A DNA stretch of 64,000 nucleotides from JBNJGB01 sp051747385. Lineage in GTDB: Bacteria > Myxococcota_A > UBA9042 > PHBI01 > JACKFB01. The stretch spans positions 62,001 to 126,000 of the forward strand of contig JBNJGB010000003.1 of the NCBI GenBank assembly GCA_051747385.1, read 5' to 3'. A model generated the notes under the pieces. The model was not told the DNA's origin, ran no database searches, and saw nothing but the letters and a program-made list of their open reading frames with translations. Made by a program: the position numbers and the translations under genes. Of the stretch, positions 56,920 to 64,000 are shown one piece after another; the stretch's first letter is position 1; each line of letters begins with the position of its first letter.

Positions 56920-58386
56920 ATGGACGATTCGGTGCCGTTCGGGGGTACGGAGGTGTCCGGTACCACACTGGATCACCTGGCGGCCGAGCTGGGCGAATCC
57001 ACCGCGGTCCTGTGGGGCATGGCCGCTGCCGGCCGGGTGGAGGTGTGCATCCCTGGGCGGGCCATCGTTCAAGGCCGGCGCGAGCGCCGCGTGTCGCTCG
57101 CGGAGTGGGGGAACTGTGCGCCGCGCTGGGTCTTTCGCGGGTCGCGCATCGGCGAGTCGGGCTACTCGCGCCCCGTGGAGTGGCGAGAGTACGGCGGGTA
57201 CGTGGCTCGGAACGCCGAGCGGTACTGGAGGATGAACAGGGAATACGCCCTGCGGGCAGACCCCGGGGGCCGCGGCGAGCCTATCGAGAGCCCCGCCAAC
57301 GTCTTCATGCGAGCGCTGGCCGCTGGCGGATGGTTGCTCGTTCCGAGCCTGGACGCGGGCGCCTGGTCGGAGCTTCGGGCGGGCAGGGCGGTTGTGGTGC
57401 ACGCGTTCCGGCTCCCCTGGCAGGCGTCGGACAGTCCGCTCGCTCCAACCGGGACCGTGGTTGCGCCGGACGGGTCCCGCTTCGGCTGGCGCGAGTGGTG
57501 CGACGGGATGGAAGGCCACAGCCCGACCGGCGTGGAGGTGTCACCGGCCGAGCTGTGCGTCTCGCCAGCCGGGCGCGAGAGGCTGGCCATGGGCATGCAG
57601 GAGGCGACGTTGCGGGAGCGTGCAGAGGACGGCATCGAACTGACCGACTTCAACGTGTTGCGCCGGCCGTGCGTCGGACTCCGGCTCCTCGTTCGAACCA
57701 TGATGGGTCGACGCGGGGAGTGGCTGCGGTTTCGGCCTGACCGCGCGGACCGTGACGAACTCAGGGACTACGCCCGCTTCGTGCAAGACGCTCAGGAGGC
57801 CATGGAACTCGGGAAGATCCCCGAGGCGAAGGGAGGGGCAGCCTCGTTTTCGCCGGTGAGCAAGCGCGCCCGCATCTGGGTGACGATGGAGCGAGACCGG
57901 ACGGGCGTGCGCCCAAGCGAGGACGATCCGCGCGTCTTCTGGACCGACTCGGCAGAGGAGGCGTATCCGGCGACGGATCCCGCTGCCTTCGTCGCATGGT
58001 GGTTCGAGCAGGGGTTTCCCGTGCCCGAGGGCTTCCCGGCGGACCTACGGCCGGGCGTTTCTGCCTCCCGCCCCTGCGGGCCACCCGCGGGTGCCCGGCC
58101 TGCCATCTCTCGGCCTGAGAACAAGGCCCCCGACCGATTCGCTGCGGCGTGCCGCTGGGCCAAGCACTACAAGGGCATTTCGGAGCCGGACGCCGAGGCG
58201 GAACTAGAGCGCCTTGGCATGGAGCAGGAACCCGACCCGAAGAACCCGAATGAACGGCTACTGGCCCGCACCATGCGCGGGTGCGTGTACGCGCGCCTGA
58301 GGTACGAACACGGCTCAGGCGGCATCACGAGGGCCGAGGCCCACAGGCTGACTATCGACGCCGCGAAACACGTCGAGTCGCAGTAG
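56920..58386 (+). CDS. hypothetical protein of the integrative element
   Basis: The 488-residue protein starts MDDSVPFGGTEVSGTTLDHL. The first 60 residues may hold a small HTH-like part (LDHLAAELGESTAVLWGMAAAGRVEV). The rest is mixed alpha/beta with no recognised domain, and the end (about 410-488) is helical with AACRWAKHYKGISEPDAEAELERLG. It lies 139 bases after int and 176 before the alpA-like gene, and is perhaps expressed on its own. Function is not known; a control or anti-phage role would be a guess. Confidence 0.65.
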   Translation: MDDSVPFGGTEVSGTTLDHLAAELGESTAVLWGMAAAGRVEVCIPGRAIVQGRRERRVSLAEWGNCAPRWVFRGSRIGESGYSRPVEWREYGGYVARNAERYWRMNREYALRADPGGRGEPIESPANVFMRALAAGGWLLVPSLDAGAWSELRAGRAVVVHAFRLPWQASDSPLAPTGTVVAPDGSRFGWREWCDGMEGHSPTGVEVSPAELCVSPAGRERLAMGMQEATLRERAEDGIELTDFNVLRRPCVGLRLLVRTMMGRRGEWLRFRPDRADRDELRDYARFVQDAQEAMELGKIPEAKGGAASFSPVSKRARIWVTMERDRTGVRPSEDDPRVFWTDSAEEAYPATDPAAFVAWWFEQGFPVPEGFPADLRPGVSASRPCGPPAGARPAISRPENKAPDRFAAACRWAKHYKGISEPDAEAELERLGMEQEPDPKNPNERLLARTMRGCVYARLRYEHGSGGITRAEAHRLTIDAAKHVESQ

Positions 58387-58562
58387 GGCCGCGGGCAGCT
58401 AGCTGCGGCGCCGGTGGTCGCGCCGCGGCCTTCCTCTTGCCCGGCGCCTCATGGGGGCCACACGGGGACCCTATGAATCCCCAGGAACCGGACCGCATCT
58501 TCCTCCGTGCAAGCCCGGCACACCATCGGAATGCCGGGACAATCCAGCACGGAGGAAGAGCT

Positions 58563-58787
58563 GTGGAACGAAACGAGTCGAACCCCTATCTGCGCACCGC
58601 CGACGCGGCTGACTACGTCGGCCTGACCGTCTCGACGCTGGCCAAGATGCGGATGCGGGGCGACGGGCCTCGCTATAGCAAGGCCGGCCCGCGCATCATC
58701 GTCTACGCCCGCGAGGACCTGGACGCCTGGCTCGCCGAGCGGGCCCGGCAGTCGACCTCCGAGCACGTCGCCGGGGGTGGAGCATGA
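58563..58787 (+). CDS. AlpA-like / excisionase-type HTH protein
   Basis: The 74-residue protein has YLRTADAADYVGLTVSTLAKMRMRGDGPRYSKAGPRIIVYAREDLDAWLAERARQ, the typical MerR-like HTH-17 fold of AlpA and phage excisionases. Such proteins start element gene expression or direct excision. GTG 58563 has GGAGGAAGAG just before it; an in-frame ATG at 58473 would add 30 unlikely residues. ATGA overlap with the next gene shows it heads the replication operon. Confidence 0.85.
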   Translation: MERNESNPYLRTADAADYVGLTVSTLAKMRMRGDGPRYSKAGPRIIVYAREDLDAWLAERARQSTSEHVAGGGA

Positions 58788-59089
58788 TCCCCGAGCACGT
58801 CCTCGACACGATTCGCCAGCGCGTGTCCGTCGTCGATCTGGCGGTGGACCTCGGCGCCCGGCCGTCGCGCCCCCGCAACGGCAAGGCCCGGTGCGCCTGC
58901 ATCGTCCACGGCGGTAGCAACCCGACCAGCATGGTCCTCGGGCTCGGCGTGCATCGGGACGGCTGGCACTGCTTCGGATGCGGTGCCGGCGGCGACGTGG
59001 TCGACCTCCATCGCGCGGTGACCGGGGCGGCGTTCGTCGACGCGGTTCGCGACCTTGCGACACGGGCCGGTGTGGAGGTGGAAGCATGA
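58784..59089 (+). CDS. CHC2 zinc-finger primase domain protein
   Basis: The 101-residue protein resembles the DnaG N-terminal zinc domain alone: VVDLAVDLGARPSRPRNGKARCACIVHGGSNPTSMVLGLGVHRDGWHCFGCGAGGDVVDLHRAVTGAAFVDAVRDLA, with CxxxH and CxxC zinc ligands. In DnaG this domain reads the primer start site. Here the catalytic part is on the next ORF, joined by an ATGA overlap, so the primase is split. Confidence 0.88.
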   Translation: MIPEHVLDTIRQRVSVVDLAVDLGARPSRPRNGKARCACIVHGGSNPTSMVLGLGVHRDGWHCFGCGAGGDVVDLHRAVTGAAFVDAVRDLATRAGVEVEA

Positions 59090-59973
59090 CCGCCATTCAC
59101 GTCCGAGACTGGACCTGTGAGCCCGCTGTGGCCCTGCCGGAGGACACCCCGCTCCCGTGCCTCTCTGACGGCTCCTGCTGCCTCTGGGGGCGGCTGTGGG
59201 ACTGCGCACACGCTCTCGTTCCGACCCCGGCGATGGAGGCGTGGCTCGCCTCCCGGGGTGTCGGCGTGGCGACTGCGTACCAGCTCGGGTGTCGGGACCT
59301 CGCGCCCGTCCTCCCCGAGCTGCGGCGGATCATCCGCGACACCCCACCCGAGGTTGCAGAGGCGGCCGGCGTCCTCCGTTCCACTGGCGACGCCGACCGC
59401 CTCGAACTCTGGCACCCGCTCCGGGGAGAGCCCTGGGCGGCCGGACTGGCGATCCCGGTCTGGCATCCCGAGTGCTCCGCCCCCGTGGGCTGGCGCTGGC
59501 GACTCTACCAGCCGCTTCGAAGCGGCGCCAAGGTGCTCGGGATGTTCGGTGGTGGTCCCCGCCTGCCGCTGGGCCTGCGGCTGCCGTACCGGACGGCATC
59601 GAACGTCGTCGGGCTCCCGTACAGCCGCGCCACCATCATCGTCGAGGGGGAGCCGGACTGGCTCTCCGTTGCCGAGTGCGCCGGGACGCGGGCGGCCGTG
59701 GTCGGGCTGGTCAACGCGTCCTCGGGCTGGCGCGCCGAGTGGACGCCGTTCCTCGACGGGTGCAGCCGTGTGGTTGCCCTCGTCCACGATGCACACTCCG
59801 ACAAGGTCGCCGGGACGCTGGCGCGGGCGCTCCGCGACCGTCACGGCACGGCCGAGGCGACGCGCCGCTACCGGCGGCTGACGCTCTTCGAGGACCGCGA
59901 CGCCAACGACCTCCACCGGGAGGGGCGCCTCTGCGCGCTTGTCGAGGCTTGCCTCGGGGAGGTGGAGGCATGA
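59086..59973 (+). CDS. Toprim-domain primase-like protein
   Basis: The 295-residue protein has TIIVEGEPDWLSVAECAG as the Toprim Glu motif and VVALVHDAHSDKVAGTLARAL as the DxD-like motif (HDAHSD), with DRDANDLHREG near the end. This is the plan of phage and satellite primases. The N-terminal 130 residues have a Cys pair (CCLWGRLWDC). It overlaps both neighbours by ATGA. With the zinc-finger protein upstream it would make primers for element replication. Confidence 0.82.
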   Translation: MTAIHVRDWTCEPAVALPEDTPLPCLSDGSCCLWGRLWDCAHALVPTPAMEAWLASRGVGVATAYQLGCRDLAPVLPELRRIIRDTPPEVAEAAGVLRSTGDADRLELWHPLRGEPWAAGLAIPVWHPECSAPVGWRWRLYQPLRSGAKVLGMFGGGPRLPLGLRLPYRTASNVVGLPYSRATIIVEGEPDWLSVAECAGTRAAVVGLVNASSGWRAEWTPFLDGCSRVVALVHDAHSDKVAGTLARALRDRHGTAEATRRYRRLTLFEDRDANDLHREGRLCALVEACLGEVEA

Positions 59974-61544
59974 CCCGCCATCCCAACGACGATAGGCCCC
60001 CGGTCGTGTCCGAGGGCAGCCTCGGCACGGATCTGGCCCTGGACGGACCCTGGAAGCCGTTCACGCCCCTGGACGCGGCTCCGAAGCCGTCTCCGTTCCC
60101 GGTCGAGGCTCTCCCCGATTGGCTGCGGGCCTGGGCGGAGGCTGTCGGCGCCTCGGTACAGGTTCCGGTAGACGTTCCTGCGACGCTCGGGTTGGGCGCG
60201 CTCTCCATCGCCGTGGCCCCGGCCGTCGATCTGAAGATCCAGCCCGGCTGGACGCGCCCGCCGACGCTGGCCCTCTGCGCCGTGATGGACTCGGGCGCCG
60301 GCAAGAGCCCGGTGTTTCGCCACGCCCTCGCGCCGATCCGGCAGCACGGCAAGACCCGCAGCGACGAACTGGAGCCGGAGATCCGCGACGCTCGGGATGC
60401 GGTTGTCGATCTCGAGGACCAGATCCGCGAAGCGAAGCGGCGACACGCCGCGAACCCCGAGGACGAGGACGCAGCGACCAACGTCGCGGACCTGCGGGAT
60501 CGACTGGCGCACTCGGAGGTGCCGGTCTCGCCCGTCTACGTCACGGGCGACGCCACGCCCGAGGGACTCGTCCGCGTGCTCAGTGAGCAGGGCGGGGGCC
60601 TGGGCTGGGCTTCGAGCGAGGCCGAAATCTGGAGCCAGCTCACGGGCCGCTACGGCAACGGCCCGAACTTCGACGCGATCATGAACGCGATCGACGGCGA
60701 CGCCATCCGCGTGGACCGCAAGACCAAGGAGCCGATCTACGTGGACCGGCCGGCTCTGTCCGTCGTCACCACGGTTCAACCCGTGGTCGTCGAGGGGTTC
60801 GCGAAGCTGCCGGGCGAGGTGATTCGGCGCGGACTCGTCCCGCGGTTCGTCTTCATCGTGCCTGGCTCCCTGGTGGGGCGCCGGAGGCCCGGAGCGCCGC
60901 CGGTTCCTGCCGCCGTGTCCGCGAGGTACGCTGAGCGCCTGACCACCCTCCTGAGCCTCAGAGACGAAGCGCAGCGGGAGCCGGAGCCGTTGACCCTGGC
61001 GCCCGAGGCGCTGGCAGTCTTCGAGGGGTGGTACTTCCCCGAGGTGGAGGCACGCCTCGGGCCCGGTGGCGACCTGCACCACATGCAGGCGTTCGCCAGC
61101 AAGCTGCGCGACGCCGTCCCGACTGTGGCCGCCCTGCTTCACCTGGCGGACGCCCACCAGCTCGGAGGCGAGGTGCAGCCGGCGACGATGGAGCGAGCGA
61201 TCGCCATCGGCCGGTACTTCCTGGCCCACACCCGGGTCGCCTGGGAGGCCATGGAGGTGGACGAGGAGAGACGCGCGGCACGGAAGCTGTGGGCCTTCGC
61301 CGCGCGCTGGTCCGAAGACGACCCGGAGCACGGGTGCAGGGCGATCACGAAGCGTGATCTCTACCAGAAGGCCAAGGGCACGTTCCGGCGCATCGCGGAC
61401 CTGGACGCCGTCCTCCCGCTCCTGATCGCCCACGGGTACGTCGCCGAGGCGAACCCCGAGCGTGAGCCCGGGCGCGCCGGGCGCAAGCCGTCGCCGCTCT
61501 TGCTGGTGTCGCCGGCAGCGTTGGAGCGCGACGCTCCGTACTGA
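59970..61544 (+). CDS. DUF3987 (YfjI-like) replication ATPase
   Basis: The 524-residue protein has a Walker-A-like loop ALCAVMDSGAGKSPVFRHAL at about 100-120, a long charged coiled segment (about 125-180), then VYVTGDATPEGLVRVLSEQGGGLGWASSEAEIWSQL and LSVVTTVQPVVVEGF...GLVPRFVFIVPGS, as in DUF3987 helicase-like proteins of prophages and satellites. A C-terminal winged-helix-like part follows. It is the last gene of the replication operon and overlaps the Toprim gene by ATGA. Confidence 0.82.
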   Translation: MTRHPNDDRPPVVSEGSLGTDLALDGPWKPFTPLDAAPKPSPFPVEALPDWLRAWAEAVGASVQVPVDVPATLGLGALSIAVAPAVDLKIQPGWTRPPTLALCAVMDSGAGKSPVFRHALAPIRQHGKTRSDELEPEIRDARDAVVDLEDQIREAKRRHAANPEDEDAATNVADLRDRLAHSEVPVSPVYVTGDATPEGLVRVLSEQGGGLGWASSEAEIWSQLTGRYGNGPNFDAIMNAIDGDAIRVDRKTKEPIYVDRPALSVVTTVQPVVVEGFAKLPGEVIRRGLVPRFVFIVPGSLVGRRRPGAPPVPAAVSARYAERLTTLLSLRDEAQREPEPLTLAPEALAVFEGWYFPEVEARLGPGGDLHHMQAFASKLRDAVPTVAALLHLADAHQLGGEVQPATMERAIAIGRYFLAHTRVAWEAMEVDEERRAARKLWAFAARWSEDDPEHGCRAITKRDLYQKAKGTFRRIADLDAVLPLLIAHGYVAEANPEREPGRAGRKPSPLLLVSPAALERDAPY

Positions 61545-61560
61545 GGCGCCCGACGGCTGT

Positions 61561-61611
61561 CCCCACTATCCCCACTGTCCCCGCAATCGGGGGGTTCCGG
61601 GGATAGTGGGG
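61561..61611. other. candidate replication origin (inverted repeat and C-rich iterons)
   Basis: A perfect 13-bp inverted repeat CCCCACTATCCCC / GGGGATAGTGGGG (61561-61573 and 61599-61611) encloses a third, CCCCACTGTCCCC-like unit. It stands 16 bases after the DUF3987 gene, where many small elements keep their origin. It could also be a terminator. The rest of the 509-base gap to 62053 holds GGGGGTATTGGGG and no further ORF I trust. Confidence 0.4.
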
Positions 61612-62053
61612 GTATTGGGGAGAGGGTGCGGGGTGGATGGTAACGGCGTGACGGGCCTCCCTCGGGCCGACCTCCCCCCCATTTGGAAACCGGCGACCGC
61701 CCGAGGCCCGTGCTCCTTCAACGACGCTTTTTGCACACGGACCCCGGACATGGGCGGGTAGGAGCCCGTCGCATAAGGAAGACGCGGGCGTAATACCCGG
61801 CGAGGTGAGGGGGTCCTATCAACCGGCCGGAGGGGCCTCGGGTTCCTGCTGCGGCGATTCACGGCCAGACATACCGCCCACGCAAACCGGCGCCATTCCG
61901 GGGCGTCAGCGCGCGCGACCTCCTTACGCAACAATGGCGCAGGAATCCCGCGAGACCACGGGAGCGCGATTCCAAGGACATGGGGGGGGGCTCGCCCGGT
62001 GGGCTCGCGCGTGCGTGCTAGGCTGCGGCCCCGTCTCATGCGTGGAGGCCGTC

Positions 62054-63547
62054 ATGCGCTGGATCGTCTCGTTGGTCTGCTTACTGCCCCTGGCCTGCGG
62101 TGGGGGCGGCTCCGGGTCCGACCTCACGCAGGCCGATGGCGCCACGGGGCCAGGGATCGACGGCCGGGCGCCCGACGACGGCTCGGCGGCGCCCGACACG
62201 GACACCGGCTCCCCCGATGGGAGCGCCGACGCGGGCCCGGACGTCCTCGACGTTCACGCGGGAGACGTTGACGCCGAGACGGACGGCGGGGCGCCGGTCG
62301 GCGAGTGCCCCGAGGACTTCCCCGAGGTGGGCACGCTGTGCGGAGAGGGGGCCTGCACGGGTGGCGTCGTGGTGTGCGACCCGGCCGGAGACGGGGTCCG
62401 GTGCTCGACCATGCCGGGCGGCTCCGACGACCGGAGCGGCAAAGAGACGTGCAACGGCGTGGACGACGACTGCGACGGGGAGACGGACGAGGACTTCCCG
62501 GAGGTCGGGATCGCCTGCGGGACTGGCGCGTGCGACGGGGGCGTCATCGAGTGCCTGCCGGAGGGCGGCTCCGTCCGATGCTCGACCATGCCCGGGGGCA
62601 GCGACGACCGGGGCGGCGAGGAGGTCTGCGACGGGCTGGACAACGACTGCAACGGGGAGACGGACGAGGACGCGGGCTGTGCAGCCTGCGGAGGGCCCGG
62701 GACGGCGTGTCCGACCAGCTTCTGTCCGTCCGAGGGGACGTGTGTGCTCGGGCTCGACGGGCCGCTGACGGGCCAGGAGGTCTGGATACCGCCGGGACCG
62801 TTCTACATGGGCTGCAACGAGGCTCTGGACGGCGACTGCGAGGACAACGAGTACCCGCAACACGAGGTCGACGTGCCCGGGTTCGCGATCGATCGGGCCG
62901 AGGTGACTGCCGGGGACTGGCAAGCGTGCGTAGATGCGGGTGCGTGCGACGTGGTGACCGACGATGGTTGCGGCTCCGAGGGGACGAACTTCGGGAAGCA
63001 AGGGAAGGCGTCGCACCCGATGAACTGCGTCACGTGGCATGAGGCCCGCGCGTTCTGCGAGTGGGAGGGCAAGCGCCTGCCGACCGAGGCGGAGTGGGAG
63101 AAGGCGGCCCGCGGAGGCTGCGCGCTCTACGATGGTGACTGCGCGAGCGCCATGCCGAAGTACCCGTGGGGCAGCGACGAGCCCACGTGCGACAACGAAC
63201 TGGTGAACCTCAGCTGGTGCGTCGACGGGACCGGGCCCGTGGGCGAACTGCCGAAAGGGAGCAGCCCATATGGCCTGTTGGACATCGCCGGCAACGCCTG
63301 GGAGATGGTGGAGGACTGCTACCACCAAGCCTATGACGGAGCCCCGGACGATGGGAGCGCGTGGATTGAGCCTGCCGGCGAGTGTCCATTCCAGGGGTGG
63401 CGTGTGGTCCGCGGAGCTGTGAGCCACGTCGGCTCCATCAGTCATCAACTCGTTGGCGTCCGCGCGAGCTGGCGCGGCGGCGCAAAGCCGGACGACGCCT
63501 CATGGCGGGTGGGCTTCCGCTGCGCCCGGACGCTCGAACTGGACTGA
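62054..63547 (+). CDS. lipoprotein with MopE motifs and FGE/SUMF1-like domain
   Basis: The 497-residue protein has a signal peptide with lipobox LLPLAC (Cys about 14), an Asp/Gly-rich linker, and two MopE-type motifs (CNGVDDDCDGETDEDF, CDGLDNDCNGETDEDA). A formylglycine-generating-enzyme fold fills the last 260 residues: FYMGCNEALDGDCEDNEYPQHEVDVPGFAIDRAEVTAGDW, LPTEAEWEKAARGG, DIAGNAWEMVEDCY, GFRCART. The active-site Cys pair of true FGE is missing near the end, so it is probably a binding, not catalytic, domain. It is the element's only cargo gene and closely recalls the chromosome's 1699-residue protein. GGAGG precedes the ATG. Confidence 0.88.
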   Translation: MRWIVSLVCLLPLACGGGGSGSDLTQADGATGPGIDGRAPDDGSAAPDTDTGSPDGSADAGPDVLDVHAGDVDAETDGGAPVGECPEDFPEVGTLCGEGACTGGVVVCDPAGDGVRCSTMPGGSDDRSGKETCNGVDDDCDGETDEDFPEVGIACGTGACDGGVIECLPEGGSVRCSTMPGGSDDRGGEEVCDGLDNDCNGETDEDAGCAACGGPGTACPTSFCPSEGTCVLGLDGPLTGQEVWIPPGPFYMGCNEALDGDCEDNEYPQHEVDVPGFAIDRAEVTAGDWQACVDAGACDVVTDDGCGSEGTNFGKQGKASHPMNCVTWHEARAFCEWEGKRLPTEAEWEKAARGGCALYDGDCASAMPKYPWGSDEPTCDNELVNLSWCVDGTGPVGELPKGSSPYGLLDIAGNAWEMVEDCYHQAYDGAPDDGSAWIEPAGECPFQGWRVVRGAVSHVGSISHQLVGVRASWRGGAKPDDASWRVGFRCARTLELD

Positions 63548-63640
63548 ACCTGCTGCGCGACCCACGGGAGCGGCTCGCCGGAGCGGGCCTCCCACGCGGC
63601 GAGGGCCTCGGGGGCGTGGCGAGTGGTCCGGATCGTTCCG

Positions 63641-63678
63641 TTCGGTTCCTCTCGCTGGGTTCCTATTGGGTTCCTAAG
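63641..63678. promoter_or_regulatory. right cluster of integrase arm-type sites
   Basis: Three GGTTCCT-like units lie in 38 bases, including the 23-base segment 63656-63678 that is identical to 55429-55451. The distance to attR (about 67 bases) is similar in kind to that at the left end, as expected for attP arms. Confidence 0.65.
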
Positions 63679-63718
63679 CGATCGGGGCCGGGCTGCGGGG
63701 GAGGGCTCCGGATACAAG

Positions 63719-63744
63719 AAAGCCCCTGGGTTTCCAGGGGCTTT
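63719..63744 (-). terminator. element-borne terminator after tRNA-Gly
   Basis: AAAGCCCCTGG and CCAGGGGCTTT (63719-63729 and 63734-63744) pair perfectly over 11 bases with a 4-base loop, directly next to the tRNA CCA end. It differs in sequence from the one at attL, so the element brought its own replacement. Confidence 0.8.
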
Positions 63745-63798
63745 GTGTTGGAGCGGGAAACGGGATTCGAACCCGCGACCTCCACCTTGGCAAGGTGG
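63745..63798. repeat. attR: 54-bp direct repeat within intact tRNA-Gly
   Basis: It matches 55272-55325 exactly. It contains the tRNA 3' half from the anticodon arm to CCA plus four bases (GTGT) beyond. Confidence 0.9.
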
Positions 63799-63824
63799 CG
63801 CTCTACCAGCTGAGCTATTCCCGC
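63749..63824 (-). tRNA. tRNA-Gly (GCC)
   Basis: The 76-base minus-strand cloverleaf has acceptor GCGGGAA/TTCCCGC, D arm GCTC..GAGC, anticodon arm CCACC-TTGCCAA-GGTGG (anticodon GCC), T arm GCGGG-TTCGAAT-CCCGT, discriminator T and an encoded CCA. It is the integration target of the element on its left; the D arm and 5' end are chromosomal. Confidence 0.96.
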
Positions 63825-63869
63825 GTCGTGGGGCTTTCGACGGGCGACTGCCGCCGTCGACGGACGCGA

Positions 63870-63898
63870 AAGCTAAGGGAGCCCGAGGGGGCTGTCAA
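63870..63898 (-). promoter_or_regulatory. promoter for tRNA-Gly
   Basis: On the minus strand TTGACA (63898-63893), 17 bases, TAGCTT (63875-63870). It ends 46 bases before the tRNA. Confidence 0.65.
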
Positions 63899-63944
63899 CC
63901 GGAAAAGTGCCGGATCGCCCGGTTCATGGCTCAAGGGTGCGATA

Positions 63945-64000
63945 TCACTCCGAGAAGTCCACGAATACGGTGCGCGTCCGGTTGGGGCGCACGGTGACGT
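63945..64000 (-). CDS. possible C-terminal end of a protein gene (window edge)
   Basis: The minus strand is open from the window edge to TGA at 63947-63945, reading VTVRPNRTRTVFVDFSE. Seventeen residues are too few to identify a product; codon use fits the neighbours. It could be chance. Confidence 0.3.
   Translation of the reverse strand, partial: VTVRPNRTRTVFVDFSE

Larger units (their letters stand above)
55272..63798. mobile_element. 8.5-kb integrative element in tRNA-Gly(GCC)
   Basis: A 54-bp direct repeat bounds the region (55272-55325 and 63745-63798). The right copy is part of an intact tRNA-Gly; the left copy is the displaced tRNA 3' part. Inside are a tyrosine integrase at the left end, an unknown protein, an AlpA-like HTH protein, a split primase, a DUF3987 helicase-like protein, a candidate origin and one cargo lipoprotein. 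All genes read rightwards. There are no capsid, terminase, lysis or transfer genes. This looks like a phage satellite or minimal integrative element. Confidence 0.88.

Noticed and set aside
62800..63547. Active formylglycine-generating enzyme
   Set aside because: The Cys pair before the GFRC motif is absent, and no sulfatase is nearby.

Overview
The window is very GC-rich, with tightly packed genes and many GTG starts. It looks like a chromosomal piece of a myxobacterium-like bacterium (Myxococcota, formerly Deltaproteobacteria). Support for this comes from a CarD/CdnL-type regulator, FHA-GGDEF signalling proteins, very large MopE-type metal-binding lipoproteins, many exported TPR and lipoproteins, an SOS box upstream of imuAB that fits the LexA motif I recall for Myxococcus xanthus, and an outer-membrane assembly lipoprotein (BamD). 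A 100-base run of N at 4432-4531 marks an assembly gap inside a repeat.

Layout. 1-2 kb: the start of hisG behind a candidate histidine-rich leader peptide, plus an M23 peptidase lipoprotein. 2-4 kb: an FHA protein with five DUF898-like membrane repeats. 4-8 kb: a dispersed repeat, a Fur-boxed bfd-bfr iron-storage pair and uvrB. 8-20 kb: a MerB-like protein, a Dam-type methylase, envelope proteins, an FHA-diguanylate cyclase, grpE, bamD, carD, an M20 peptidase and dtd. 20-25 kb: SOS-controlled imuA-imuB, a PEGA-like membrane protein and a MepA-like endopeptidase. 26-31 kb: one 1699-residue lipoprotein with about 21 MopE-type motifs. 31-35 kb: sppA, a PflX-like radical SAM protein and a second diguanylate cyclase. 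35-40 kb: cysS, a J-domain-like protein, def, fmt and a lipoprotein. 40-47 kb: a translation and energy block (tRNA-Gln, rplY, pth, K+-dependent-type pyrophosphatase hppA, rpsF-rpsR-rplI-prmA-rsmE). 47-53 kb: TPR proteins, infC with an apparent non-canonical start, a coiled-coil protein and a PcnB-like nucleotidyltransferase.

The most unusual chromosomal locus is 52935-55076. It is a three-gene cassette whose genes abut as TAG/ATG. It encodes two HxsD-like proteins and an HxsB-like protein that has lost the radical-SAM CxxxCxxC motif and part of its SPASM cysteines. I read it as a degenerate, possibly repurposed, His-Xaa-Ser-type peptide-modification system.

From 55272 to 63798 lies an 8.5-kb integrative element bounded by a 54-bp direct repeat of the tRNA-Gly(GCC) 3' part. 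It carries a tyrosine integrase with arm-type sites at both ends, an AlpA-like HTH protein, a primase split into separate CHC2 zinc-finger and Toprim ORFs, a DUF3987 helicase-like protein, a candidate origin, and one cargo lipoprotein that joins MopE motifs to an FGE/SUMF1-like domain. It has no virion or conjugation genes, so it resembles a satellite or minimal integrative element.

Two families of small non-coding mobile-like repeats are scattered through the chromosome. One is a 167-bp MITE-like element (2 copies). The other is a roughly 230-bp element (4 copies) with an internal 8-bp tandem repeat of variable copy number.
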